The notes: a model not told the origin generated them from the sequence alone. 64,000 bases of DNA from Cordylochernes scorpioides (GCA_030710605.1 CP092877.1:46732406-46796405), one strand, 5' to 3'. Positions 50,291 through 60,704 are shown, counted from the first letter of the stretch. Made by a program: numbers and translations.

Positions 50291-50685
50291 ATTTCTCTTT
50301 TTTTTTAATGTGTTTTTTATTTTATTTTATTTTATTTTAAAGCGCTATGTCCCCCTAGGGACACTTGTGCTGCCATCCATGTATGCCTTTACATTTGTCT
50401 ATGCATATATATACAATACTTTCAGGTCATGAATAGGATATTCATATGATGTTAACAATGAGAAAGAGAGAAAAAACGAGAAATACAATTTTTTTTATGT
50501 TTGGTCTGTTATTATCAGGAACGAATTGTTGGGCCTCTATGGAATACAGGGACATCTTACTGAATAAGTGTACGGTGTACGGTACCTGTAAATTAGCGCC
50601 TAACATCTTTCGATTACAACCGTCTAGATTTCTATCTTCAAATCAATAGGCTTGAGGGATAAGTCTCTTTTAAATACCTTTATTT
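50291..50685. other. no recognised gene
   Basis: T-rich tract and a 67-codon frame (50446-50649) without recognisable features. Confidence 0.35.
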
Positions 50686-50717
50686 CAAGCTTTCGGGCTC
50701 AACCGCCCTTCGACAGG
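50686..50717 (-). other. PLE-type terminal stem-loop, copy 4
   Basis: Minus strand: CCTGTCGAAGGGC, loop GGTTGA, GCCCGAAAGCTTG, then AAATAAAGG. It lies 3' of the endonuclease fragment on the same strand, as expected for a PLE end. Confidence 0.7.
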
Positions 50718-50928
50718 AAAAATTATAATAGCTACTAAAGTTTTCAGATCCAATCTAAACATAAATTTAAATTTGTGAGACGCTTGTGTCTCGAGTGTAA
50801 TGCGAGGCTTGCCGCGGGAGGGGGTGAGATCTTTGAAAAAGATGGCCGTTTAGCCCATTGAAATATCGGAAATAAAAGATTATTTAATGAATCGCAAAGT
50901 TCATGATACCGAGGGGGGTGTGGTGGCT

Positions 50929-51440
50929 GCAGGGAATATTACATTGTAAATTTCAGGTAAATCAATTTTTCTATTGAGGCTATGTAATTTGCTTGATAGG
51001 ATAGATTCAATGATAAGTCTTTGGTGTTTGTTGGCAATATTGGAATAGTGAATTTTCGGTGATGTAATGTTGAAGGAATGGCCAGTTTCGTTTATGTGCT
51101 GTACTATTAAGGATCTATGGTCTAAGTTATCAATATTTCTTTTGTGTTCATGAATTCTAATATTGACTTGTCTCCCGGTTTCGCCTACGTAGACTTTTGG
51201 GCAGTTCAAACATTCTATGGAGTAAATAGCGTTTCTTGGTGTGCTGCTAGGTTCATTGAGTTTCATGATCTGGTTTCGAAGAAGGGATCCAGAGGTATGT
51301 GCGCAGGTGAAGTAGGTTTTGATTCCAAATTTCAATAAGAATCTCGCTATTGTGGAGGATAATGGTGAATATGGCATATTGCAGATAGATCTGTATATTG
51401 GAGACTGTGTCTTTTTAGTTGGGTCATAAAAGTGTCGCAA
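50929..51440 (-). pseudogene. Penelope-like GIY-YIG endonuclease (best copy)
   Basis: The minus-strand frame has a linker (RFLLKFGIKTYFTCAHTSGSLL), then AIYSIECLNCPKVYVGETGRQVNIRIHEHKRN: the GIY-YIG-type core of PLE endonucleases, with the Cys-x2-Cys insert characteristic of this group, followed by VQHINETGHSFN and INLPEIYN-like C-terminal motifs (LNRKIDLPEIYN). It nicks DNA for PLE insertion. Reverse transcriptase is missing upstream because the frame meets an inverted copy of its own 3' end at about 51440. The N-terminal residues in the open frame (MASFVYVLYI) come from that inverted copy and are not PLE protein. Confidence 0.9.
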
Positions 51441-51650
51441 TATATACAGCACATAAACGAAACTGGCCATTCCTTCAACATTACATCACCGAAAATTCAC
51501 TATTCCAATATTGCCAACAAACACCAAAGACTTATCATTGAATCTATCCTATCAAGCAAATTACATAGCCTCAATAGAAAAATTGATTTACCTGAAATTT
51601 ACAATGTAATATTCCCTGCAGCCACCACACCCCCCTTAGATTTCTATCTG
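51441..51650 (+). pseudogene. inverted copy of the PLE endonuclease C-terminus
   Basis: The plus-strand frame encodes HINETGHSFNITSPKIHY to IDLPEIYNVIFPAATTPP, almost the same as the minus-strand copy at 50929-51105. The two face each other head to head with about 340 bp between. Head-to-head or tail-to-tail partial copies are common for PLEs. No upstream domains are present. Confidence 0.9.
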
Positions 51651-52238
51651 TAGAGACATGTCATAGAGCTGGTCTATGGACACGAAGTTGACAATAAAGA
51701 CATGTTAAAGAATAAAAAATGTTCTCAATTCATAATATTTTGGCTATTTTGAAGAGATACAAGAGTCGCCCATTTTCGGCCTGTGTACGTAGGTCTATGT
51801 AAAAGGAGATGATGGCCACTTTGAACATTTACAGTACTGTATGTAGTTCTTATTTACTGTGTCAAATTTTGTAAACAGTTTGTAATGATAAAATGTATTT
51901 AACATATGTGTCAAATGAAGCTTTTTTTTATATAAATGTTGAGTATTTGTTGACAATACTGATCGCCCGCGATATTTGAATGCTTGTAAATCAGTGTTCA
52001 ATACATAGGAACTTTTTGCCTTTATTAATCCGAATAATCCATATTAACATGTATCCATATATATTATTGTTTCTCTTTTTTATTTTTAATTACTTTTTCT
52101 TGTATAATATGTTTATAACTGCTTCTGTTAAAAAAATGTAAATCGACGCAATTATCCTTAGCCGGGATATCGCGTTTTGTGTGTTGAAATAAATAAATAT
52201 TAACATGTTACTTAAGTTTGAGACACCTTGTATATATA
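51651..52238 (+). mobile_element. mariner/Tc-type 3' end relic
   Basis: A short frame with GDDGHFEHLQYCM (about 51807-51845) resembles the C-terminus of mariner/Tc-type transposases. About 390 bp later, aagtttgagacaccttgTATA (52214-52234) resembles a transposon terminus next to TA. Everything upstream is lost or unrecognisable. Confidence 0.4.
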
Positions 52239-52593
52239 GTGCGTATACACCTTTATATAACGATGATAATTTTAGATTCTTTCAATTCTATCCTAGAGCG
52301 TTTTTACTCAATATTTCCTCCTGGTCTCTCTGAAGTACTCCCGGTGTTTTGAACCTATAGAACACCTCAATGTAGTTCCATCCTCCACAGTAAGTAGTGT
52401 ACAGTACATGGGGTATTTTCAAAAGATAAATTCGAAAGATAAAATCCTCAGAAATGTTGATAATAATATAAAAATGGCTTCCGAGGATAAGTTCCTTGCT
52501 TTATTTATATATTACCTCAAGCTTTCTGGTATTATAAACCCTTCTACTGGAGTATATGACATATACTCTTCTAGAAGGGTTTATTGTATTATA
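52239..52593. other. no gene; degenerate PLE-type stem-loop
   Basis: caagctttctgg to acccttctactgg (52518-52550, minus) is a worn copy of the PLE-type motif; aacccttcta and tagaagggtt (52538-52580) also form a hairpin. Confidence 0.4.
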
Positions 52594-53597
52594 CAAGGTT
52601 GTCCCAAAAGTTCGTAAACATACAAAGGGGGATCAATAAATAAGGTGAATTATCTTATTTCTTAAAAATTAAAAAAGCAAAAATAATTTACACCACAGAA
52701 TATTAAAAAATAACACCGAGAGACTATTTGAGGTGTTCTGTTCTTTTTTCCCACGCGCGGCGCGAGACTTATAAATAAACTAAAATGGAAACTCCCTTGA
52801 AGGATTGCACCACGCTTGAACAATGTGCAGTTATTCGTTTCTTGAATGCAGAAGGTATTCAAACATATCAAATATGCCAAAGAATGAAAAATATCTATGG
52901 TGAGTCTTGTTTGATTCAAAAAAAAAAAATTATAAATGGGTTAACGAGTTCAAAAATGGACGAATTACATGTTCCTCAGGTCTCAACGTTCGGCGGTAAA
53001 GTTTTGTTAACAAATTTTTGGGAGGTTGATGGACCAATCTGTCTTGATTTTTTATCCTCAAGGCAACGTATGAACAGCGACCTTTATTGTGACTTTCTTG
53101 TAAAAAAGGCTAAAGCCCGGTATAAGAAACAAAAGAAGAGGGAAGCTTAGTAAAGGTGTTCTCTTCCTTCATGATAATGCCAGGCCGCATACATCATGTA
53201 AAACTGTATCTACAATCATTAAATTAGGTTTTGAAGTTTTAGAACATCTTGCATATAGTCCAGACCGAGCCCCCTCTGACTATTTCCTTTTTAGACTACT
53301 AAAGAAGGAGTTAAAGGGAAAGCGATTTGACTCGGATGAAGATGTCCAGAAAGTGGTGCAAGATTTTTTTCACACGCTTCCTAAGAGTGCCTATGAAGAG
53401 GGTATTTACAAGTTGCCAGAACGATGGAGACGATGTATAGAAAGCCAAGGTGATTATTTTGAATAAATCAAGTCCTAATTTTTAATATCGTTTTTATTTT
53501 TTAAAATAAATTATAATTCACCTTATTTATTGATCCCACCTTGTATTATGATTTTTTTTTTTTTGTAAGTGTTTACGAACTTTTGGGACAACCTTGG
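52594..53597 (+). mobile_element. mariner element, internally deleted (1.0 kb)
   Basis: Ends CAAGGTTGTCCCAAAAGTTC and GAACTTTTGGGACAACCTTG are flanked by TA. Inside is a mariner transposase lacking its middle. Complete mariners are about 1.3 kb. Confidence 0.9.
52785..53466 (+). pseudogene. mariner transposase, middle deleted and frameshifted
   Basis: The N-terminal part (METPLKDCTTLEQCAVIRF, ICQRMKNIYGESCL) is the mariner helix-turn-helix region. The next part lacks the segment with the first catalytic Asp. After TAG TAA (53148-53153) and a +1 shift, the frame 53152-53466 has LHDNARPH (second Asp) and AYSPDRAPSDYFLF (third Asp), the D34D signature, then the usual C-terminus. Not functional; the terminal repeats would still allow mobilisation by an active relative. 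Confidence 0.9.
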
Positions 53598-53691
53598 TAA
53601 AATTATAACAGAATTCTTATAGAAGAATGATTTAATCTCTGATGTTCTATATCAAGGGCAGCCAATCAGCAGGTGGGCCAAGTTTCAGAAT

Positions 53692-53768
53692 TACAAGGTT
53701 GTCCCAAAAGTTCGTAAACACTTGCAAATTAAATCATAATAGGCTTACGAACTTTTGGAACAACATTG
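53692..53768 (+). mobile_element. miniature mariner derivative (about 77 bp)
   Basis: CAAGGTTGTCCCAAAAGTTC and GAACTTTTGGAACAACATTG, the same ends as the neighbouring mariner, are separated by only about 30 bp. It lies 100 bp from the larger element. Confidence 0.85.
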
Positions 53769-53829
53769 TTTAATACCTTAAAGCGCTTGAGAGAATATAA
53801 AAATAAAGCAAGAAAATTATTCTCGAAAT

Positions 53830-54207
53830 CAGTTTTTTATTATTATTAAGTACATGGTATGTGTGTGTCCAGGTGGTATTTTGGGAACCTCTCGCGGTCT
53901 GAAGCCACCACCCATCTGATGAGGGACGGTCTGGTTGGGGCCTTCCTGGTGCGGAACAGTTCTTCTATCCCCGGGGACCTGGTTCTGTCAGTCAGGTGGG
54001 TGGTATAGTCTCTTCCTCTCATGTCTTCCTTAACTCTTTAAATCAGCCTAGCCCAATATTGTCTTTATTTTACCGGGTATCGCGGCCCCTCCTCGTTAAA
54101 CCCATTTATAACTCAGACGCTTATTTAGCTAGAAATGATTTCAATAAAATAATTCCTTGTATCAACATTAAGGTTAAAACATCAGGTTTCCAGGGATAAA
54201 TATCTTT
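53830..54207. other. unassigned coding-like relic
   Basis: A moderately GC-rich block (53870-54000) translates on the minus strand to an Arg/Pro-rich stretch (IEELFRTRKAPTRPSLIRW), which looks protein-like but matches nothing I can name. On the plus strand a 67-codon frame (53996-54199) runs up to a PLE-type motif. Could be a PLE or LINE remnant. Confidence 0.3.
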
Positions 54208-54235
54208 TCTTTCGGGCACGAACGCGCTTCTACAG
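54208..54235 (-). other. PLE-type terminal stem-loop, copy 5
   Basis: Minus strand: CCTGTAGAAGCGC, loop GTTC, GTGCCCGAAAG; the stem has one G-to-C change relative to the others. Confidence 0.6.
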
Positions 54236-54295
54236 GAGAAAACACAATGCAATAAATCACACCAATAGAACACGAGTTAAAATAAACTTTTCCCT

Positions 54296-54540
54296 GGAAA
54301 AACAGTACAAATGTAAATTGTAGTGGGATAAGGTGAATAAATTAAGAAAAAGCCATCTCCTTATCGTGCAAATGAAAGTTGTTGATATCTTGCAACTATT
54401 CGTTGATTTTTAATTATTCCAAGTATTTGACCAATTATGGAATAATTAAAAATCAAGTTGAAATTTATTCCGATAGATGGCACAAACCATCAGCAACTTT
54501 GCCCGATAAGGAGATGTCTTTTTCTTAATTTCCCCTGGTA
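54296..54540. mobile_element. foldback member of the hammerhead repeat family
   Basis: Arms ttaagaaaaagccatctcct and aggagatgtctttttcttaa face each other around agttgttgat/atcagcaact and an AT palindrome; agatggc is present. The ribozyme core is absent. It is related to 13560-13690. Confidence 0.7.
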
Positions 54541-55018
54541 GCCTGATATTTTCACCTTAATAGAAACGATTTACTTCAAAGTTTTTATGCTTTATTCTCT
54601 CACTGTCGGCGAACCATTGTCACCTTTTTTTTATGGAAAACCTTTCAAATAAATCTTACTGGAACCCAAGCTATGAATGATTTGATCTTTTTAAAGCGCG
54701 TAGAGCGGAACGATATTTTAGGCACAATATTGACTAAGAAGTAGAACGCTGATGAAAATCACGTGACAATAAAACAGCCAATCAGAGAGCAAATAAGATA
54801 AACATTAATAGAAACATAATAAATATCATAAGCATTATATCTTTTATAGATGAAGAAAAACAAGTCGGGGAGAAGATTTTCTTTATACAGAATCTCTTCT
54901 CTCTGACTTGTGTTTCTTCTTCTATACCTAGTAGGGAGATTATCGTTGTCTTAATTATACCTTCTATATCCAGAAAGGGTCGTTATATAGGAATAGTGAC
55001 ATAAAGGTAACCGTTTCT
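54541..55018. other. no gene; hairpin at 54852-54938
   Basis: Arms around acaagtcggggagaaga and tcttctctctgacttgt pair imperfectly. Otherwise nothing recognised. Confidence 0.4.
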
Positions 55019-55062
55019 GACTCTTGGAGCGTATCCATAGCTCACTAACTACCCGGGCATTT
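55019..55062 (-). mobile_element. 3' UTR fragment of the I-type LINE
   Basis: Minus strand cccgggtagtt and tacgctccaagag match the 3' UTR at about 12975-13020. Confidence 0.4.
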
Positions 55063-56068
55063 TGGTTTAATGTTTATCAAATCAGACGCGATATCCCCAC
55101 AAAGGATGCTTGCGTCAAGCAATAACACCAAAATCAGAAAACTGTTTCGCAGAAACAATTGAAACAAACAAAAAAAATAATATAAACCAATGAAACAAAT
55201 ACAAATATACACATAGTTAGCAATTAAGTTTTTTTTTTTTTAACCAAGAGAGAAAATCCTGGTTAAAAAAACCTGTAGATAGCGTCTCTAAAATAATGTA
55301 AGTTGAATAACTACCTAATTCAGTATTTTATCAAAAGAAGGTCAAAATCGTGAGGTAAAGAATTTATTGTAGTGTTTTATTTATACGAGCTTTCAAGCAT
55401 TTCTTCCCTTTTATTTTCATATTTTTATTCCTGTTGAAGAACAGAAATGCTTGAAAAATCTCGTGTAAATAAAAAAAACTTAAAAGACACTCTTCGCCTA
55501 ACGATTTTGTTCTTTTGATGATATTACTGTATTATATTAAAAACAATATAGAGAGAGGCATATCCTGACCACTCATATAGCATTTTTCTATTTTTTAAAA
55601 TTACTTTTCACTGTATTATATATCAAGAAAAATAACATTTAATTACCTAGAGTTCTGTAAATGTATAGGAATAAATAAAGAAACCGAGATATAAAAAATA
55701 CCTCCAGAATGAGAAGTGCCTAAATATATTGTAACATAGTATTTATTAATTTTATTTATGTAACATAGTATTTCTTAATTTTATTATTTTTTATTTAACA
55801 GAGTGGTCATTTTTATGTTTTATATCTGGCGACTCTGTAAATTTCCCTCGTGGCTTATCTTTGGTTTACATTTGATAGTTTGTCCTTCCCTGAAATAAAT
55901 TTTGTTTCCTCCTGAAGTTTTTGTCTTCCCTAATTTTTCACGTGGCAATATAGTAGGTAGCTGCAGTGAGAGAGAGACTTTATAGAAACAATTCTTTTGT
56001 TTACCTCCTTTTTTACTAAACGCCATAACTCTTTTATACCTTTTCCCCTCCTTTTTATTAATGTATAC
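55063..56068. other. no gene; two small repeat relics
   Basis: A hairpin spans about 55371-55480 (gagctttcaagcatttctt versus agaaatgcttgaaa). aggcatatcctgaccactc at 55557-55580 is a scrap of the hammerhead repeat end. The rest is AT-rich. Confidence 0.4.
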
Positions 56069-56264
56069 AACTAGCCGAGTGACCCGGGCAACGCCCAGGG
56101 TTTACCCAAAGGGCCTGCAGAGACTTTAAAAGTATAGATATATATAGATATAAATAGCCGAGTGACCCGGGCAACGACCCAGGTTTACCCGAAGGACCCG
56201 CAGGTGAGAAACTATAGAAGAAAAATTTTAACAAATCAGAAAATGAAAGTGCAAACAACAGAAC

Positions 56265-56480
56265 TACACTACTTTAAGGACATGAGAGCACATGCACAGT
56301 ATCACCACACGTGTACCATTTTCAAAGACCCTGCTTAGGATTAAAACTTCTCAGAAGCATAACAATAGCACCAACCTAGAGTTTAACTGGTGTGGATGCA
56401 TTCCTCTGGGAGTAAGACTATTGAGAAATTCAGTAGGGAGTTATTTTGCTTCTCCGCATTCTAACACTCCAACTGTTAAC
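56265..56480 (-). pseudogene. Helitron helicase fragment, second block
   Basis: Minus-strand frames give TPRGMHPHQLNSRLVLLL and, further on, ENGTRVVI, which correspond to the helicase stretch before motif VI in Helitrons (PPHxLxLK, NGTRL). Stops and shifts interrupt it. The same NGTR region occurs in the first block (57155-57235), so it is an independent copy. Confidence 0.6.
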
Positions 56481-56944
56481 ACTGAGGAAACACTGACTCA
56501 TGTTTGGTAAGCAATTTCAGGGAAGAAACTATAGACATTGGATTAAATAAATTATTAAATAAATTGCATTAAATAAAAATTATCAGATTTAAATAAATAT
56601 TATTAGAGTGAAAAAAAAAGAAAAAATTAACAAATTAGAAAATGAAATTTCGAACAATACAACTATTTTGCAGATAAGATAAGAGGACCTTATTGAAAAA
56701 TAAATAAATAAACTGCAATTCGACACTATCGATAATTCGACACTTTCGATAATTCGACCATTTTAAAAATCAAATTTTCAAGGTTGATTGTTGTTTAAAT
56801 ACAACTTTACCGGTAAAAAGGTATTACAGAGGCGAAGGCAGCCACTTTAAAATTAAACACAGGCTCTTGTAGGAAGAACCCAAATATTCAGAATGAATGG
56901 AAGTCTGAAATCTGAAGGACCAAAAGATATGGGTCATCTTTACA

Positions 56945-57240
56945 TGTATGCTATCCAATGTTCGCACACTTGAAAAAGCCACTTAAAGTTGTCCGTGTGT
57001 AAACACAGGCTCTTGTAGCCAAGGTTTGTCCTTGAGCCTTATTTATAGTCATAGCAAAAGCCAACCTTAGTGAAAACTAACGCCTCTCTAGAATGAAGCG
57101 AAGGTTGGTATCCGAAGGGGCCAAAGATATTTCAGACACTATACAGTGTGTTCAACTTTGGGCACTGTCAGTATATGTGCTTCAAGGACATGAGAGCACA
57201 TGCGCTGAAACACCATACGTGTTCCATCACAAAGATCCTA
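56945..57240 (-). pseudogene. Helitron Pif1-type helicase C-terminal fragment
   Basis: Minus strand: CDGTRMVFQRMCSHVLEAHIL (57155-57235), then in another frame RLAFAMTINKAQGQTLATR (about 57010-57095), the motif VI region of Pif1-family helicases encoded by Helitrons. At least one frame change and one stop separate the blocks. The helicase would unwind DNA during rolling-circle transposition; this copy is dead. It supports the Helitron reading of the CTAG ends downstream. Confidence 0.75.
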
Positions 57241-57434
57241 AAGGCATTGGTGAAAGGCTAAATAAATATTTTGGAAATAAAAAAAAATATATATATATAT
57301 ATAAGAAAATAAATTGGAATATAAATTCACAAACTATATTTCAGAGTGGACACAAATATTTGAAAGGAAAAAAAAAAAGAAAATTGCAAACAACACAACT
57401 ATATTGCAGATATGACAACATATTAAAGGAATAA

Positions 57435-57787
57435 ATTCATTTAAAAGACCTCATTAAAAACAACAATTCTATTTTTTTATATATACAATATAATCTAATT
57501 AAATCAACACACGATAATTCGACCATTTTTGATGTCTCGACCTACGGCCTATCATATGACAAACTAATTCGACACTTTCGATAATTCAACTATTTTGAAA
57601 TTCAAATTTCAACAGTTGATATTTGTCTAAAACCCCTATTATTAACAACATATCAGACTGCAGAGTGCAAAAATGTAGAAATTTGTATGTATATAATTGT
57701 ATGCATATATTTGTATGTATATAATTGTATGCAAATAATTGTATGTATAGATCAATGAGTAAAATATTTTTTTTTTTTGCTTATCGC
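57435..57787. repeat. low-complexity (tgtatgtatataat)n and AT-rich sequence
   Basis: ttgtatgtatataattgtatgca repeats fill 57678-57750; gataattcgac recurs here and at about 56735-56760. No gene. Confidence 0.6.
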
Positions 57788-58082
57788 TAGTACACGTGGT
57801 ACAGGCCTTGATAATCATGGTGGGTAGAGTAGGCGACTGCTTTTACTGTAAGTACACAACATGTCTAAACATGTGAAAAGCAGTTCGACTTTGCATTTAC
57901 AAATGTGCCAGAGCCCCGTTTGATTACTTGCGCTTGCTGGTGGGGTTGGACTTTTGCAAGAATCTGAAGCCATTGGAGCATTTTTTTTTTATTTTTTAAG
58001 AAAAAAGTGCCCAATGCGGGAATCGAACCCGGGTCGTAGCAGTCGAAAACCAACGGCTTAAACCATCCTTTCACCAACCCCC
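57788..58082 (-). mobile_element. tRNA-headed SINE-like repeat, copy 2
   Basis: The minus-strand head (GGGGGTTGGTG to GCATTGGGCAC) has a perfect B box, GGGTTCGATTCCC (58018-58030), followed by TTTTTT and the conserved body shared with 24296-24589 (gtccaaccccaccagc, aaagtcgaactgcttttcac, gtaccacgtgtact). It interrupts the Helitron relic. Confidence 0.8.
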
Positions 58083-58214
58083 AGTAAAATAAGTAAATAA
58101 AAAGAAGACCAAAAATAAGTGATAATAGTTTATTGAATAACAAATAAAATAAAAAATCTTTTCAGGTGAAAAATTATAGACATTGGTGAAAAAGTAAACT
58201 GGAGAAATAGCAAT

Positions 58215-58297
58215 CGTGGTTTTGTTCCTGCGGCGAGTCATATTAGCACGCCTAGCGGTTAGGGGAGTGAGTCTTCCACGGCCTTTTCGAGGCATGA
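58215..58297 (-). pseudogene. possible N-terminus of the Helitron protein
   Basis: MPRKGRGRLTPLTARRANMTRR is a basic opening similar to the start of many Helitron Rep/helicase ORFs. The frame then runs into AT-rich sequence and the SINE. It lies upstream of the helicase relics on the same strand, as expected. Short and basic, so only moderate support. Confidence 0.4.
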
Positions 58298-58631
58298 CAG
58301 AAGACGCTGAAAAAAAAAGGTAAAATAAGAACCAAGCAGAGGAAAACTATAAAACTGAAAGCCAGGACAGGCATAAAAAGAAAATTCCAAGCATGTGAGG
58401 AAACAATTGAATAAAAAAAAAGGATTCCAAAAAAATACTGCAAAAAAGAAACCAGACACAAAAAGCAACAATTGAGTACACAAATACAGCATCAGCCTAT
58501 TTATGAGAAGAAAAAAAAACGACAGACACATAAATGGAGCTAAATTCAAATGAAAAACTATAACAGATCAAGTAATCAAATCAGGCATTATGAAAGATAC
58601 TGCAAAAAAGAAAATAAGACACAAAAATGGA
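58298..58631. other. A-rich sequence upstream of the Helitron ORF start
   Basis: atcagcctatttatgagaa to aaatggagctaaattcaaatg (58493-58560) recurs at about 59392-59490. No gene recognised. Confidence 0.4.
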
Positions 58632-59340
58632 GCTAAATATGTAAAAAACATGTATACAAAAAAGCAAAGCCCAATTCCAAACCCAAATATTTTTTTTATG
58701 AGAAGAACATCAACATAATGCATGATTACGGCAGTCCATAGCTTCCCTGACAAAAATTCACCAAAAAAGTTAAATATTCCAAAATATTTCTGTGTATATA
58801 TTGCTAAATGTGTAAATAACATGTATATAAAAAAGCAAAGCTTAATTTTAAATTTCATTATCCTTGTCACAGGAAAAGCATCAAAATACTGCATAAGTAC
58901 GGCACTTTTGCAGCCCCCCTGACAAAAATTCACTAAAAGAGTTAAGTATTCAAAAAAATATTTTGGTATATATATTGCTAAATGTGTAACAAACATGTAT
59001 ATAAAAAAGCAATGCTTAATTCTAAGTTTTAATATTTTTTAAAAAATAAAAGCTACAAAAGCAAATAGGGAGAAGTGGAGCCATTTAGCCATTTTCAAAA
59101 TTTGATTGTGAAAGAGTAAAAAAATGAGTAAATAAGAGCAAATATAAAGAAAAAGTATTGCTAAATGTGTAATAAACATGTATATAAAAAAGCAAAGCTT
59201 AATTCTAAGTTTTAATAAGAAAAGCTGCAAAAGCAAATAGGGAGAAGTGGGGCCATTTAGCCATTTTCAAAATTTGATTGTGAAAGAGTAAAAAAAAAGA
59301 ATAAATAAGAACAAATATAAAGAAGAAATAATTAAGCAAA
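58632..59340. repeat. degenerate tandem repeat, period about 171-183 bp, four units
   Basis: gctaaat(g/a)tgtaaa and aacatgtatataaaaaagca recur at 58632, 58803, 58977 and 59160. Sub-blocks such as ctgacaaaaattcac and ccatttagccattttcaaaa are shared by two units each. It lies upstream of the Helitron ORF start. Confidence 0.75.
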
Positions 59341-60199
59341 AGAAAGACATAAATAAATATTTCAATCTACAATTCGAAAAATAATATAACCTCAGCCTAT
59401 TTATGAGAAAAAAAAAAACGTTGCCAAAGACATTAGGAAAGATAATGCAAATAAGAAACATACACAAAAATTGAGCTCTATTTAAATGAAAAATTATAAC
59501 AAAGTACTTACAAATTATAATCATAATCAAATGAAGCAGAAATTAGTAAAAATTAGTAAATAAGAATTAGTAAAAGGTAAACAAAAGAACGCATTTCAAA
59601 ACAAAAGAATTGATGATGATAAATGCAAAAAAATCTACGATTGTAAAATAGATTAAATTAAAAAATAAAAATAACTGTTAACATTAGGAAAATAAAAACA
59701 GGCCTATCATACGAAGAAAAAAATAACGAAAATTTTGGTATATAGATCGTTATGTGTAGTTCAGAATCTTCGGAGGAGATAGCTCAGGACTTTACAATGG
59801 AAAACTCTGTTACGGTATTATCTATATAGATGTTTATTTATAAAACAATAACGGGCCATCGCAATAAGGATAGTAGAAGTTTGTTTTATGTGTAAAAGAA
59901 ACATTCGTGTTTTAATGCCTTCATTTGTTGTATAAAGTTTATTTTCAATTATGCTTTAAAATTCTGTGAAAATTAACTTGTTTTAGAAGCAAAATCGAAA
60001 TATAGTGTTGAATGATGTAATGATCTATATTTATACCATTAATTTATATAGTGGTTAATTCTAACAATATATTATAAACATTTTTGATAATATGTGTGTA
60101 AATAAACTTTATTTCTTGTATAATTATTGCTTTAAAATATAAATTAAATAATTTTCACTCTTTCTTTAAACTATAAATAATTTGTATATATATATTTTA
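59341..60199. other. AT-rich sequence with a family B scrap
   Basis: gcaataaggatagtagaagt to ttaatgccttcatttgtt (59856-59935) matches repeat family B. Nothing else recognised. Confidence 0.4.
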
Positions 60200-60575
60200 C
60201 TAGCCGAATGACCCGGGCAACGCCCGTGTTTTACCCGATTGAATGTTTTGATTCAAATACTATTTGTTACAATTATAAATTGGCGCCTTAAATAAATGCA
60301 TATGTTAGTTAATAACTATAGCCTATGTGCTTTATCTGTCTATGTACTGTTGGCTTCCGTAGGCGTCACTTACTGGGAATTACTATGCATTTATTTAAGG
60401 AGCGACCCTCTCCAACACAATAGTTACAAAAACGAAGAAGCGAGTGGGGGGAGGGCAAAGGTGGCGTGATCGTAGCCAACCAATAGGAGAGCGCCATTCC
60501 AAAAAAAAAAAAAAAGCAAACGGTGACAGAGATGAAAAATTATTAAGAACGCATGACGCTCGTAACTGTATATAG
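60200..60575 (-). mobile_element. non-autonomous Helitron, copy 2
   Basis: 3' end CTAG (60200-60203) preceded on the minus strand by the hairpin CGGGC-GTT-GCCCG and a 10-base spacer; followed by T. It matches 25006-25440 closely until a family A repeat interrupts near 60577. Confidence 0.75.
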
Positions 60576-60576
60576 A

Positions 60577-60704
60577 ATGATGCATTAGCGCACCATCTAT
60601 TATCAAAATTTGAAACTATTATAGACGCGTATGATTATTTTTAAAAATTGTTTATTTAAAAAAAAGAATCATACGCGTCTATAATAGTTTCAAATTTTGA
60701 TATA
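60577..60704. mobile_element. palindromic repeat family A, copy with short loop
   Basis: Arms aactattatagacgcgtatg (about 60602-60640) and catacgcgtctataatagtt (about 60665-60700) with a loop of about 20 bases; left tail gatgcattagcgcaccatct. Confidence 0.75.

Larger units (their letters stand above)
56071..58297 (-). mobile_element. decayed autonomous Helitron, minus strand
   Basis: From right to left: an N-terminal Rep/helicase-like start (58215-58297), a SINE insertion (57788-58082), helicase remnants (56945-57240 and 56265-56480), then two 3' ends: 56154-56190 (hairpin, with tag changed to ATAG) and 56071-56105 (hairpin, CTAG, followed by T). The two partial helicase blocks suggest two overlapping insertions or a duplication. 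The catalytic Rep domain was not found. Confidence 0.65.

Noticed and set aside
57093..57434. 113-codon plus-strand ORF
   Set aside because: Its first half is the complement of the Helitron helicase relic.
58259..59530. Series of Phe/Leu-rich ORFs on the minus strand (possible receptors)
   Set aside because: The repeated A-rich tandem array produces them; no start context, no conserved loops, periodic with the DNA repeat.
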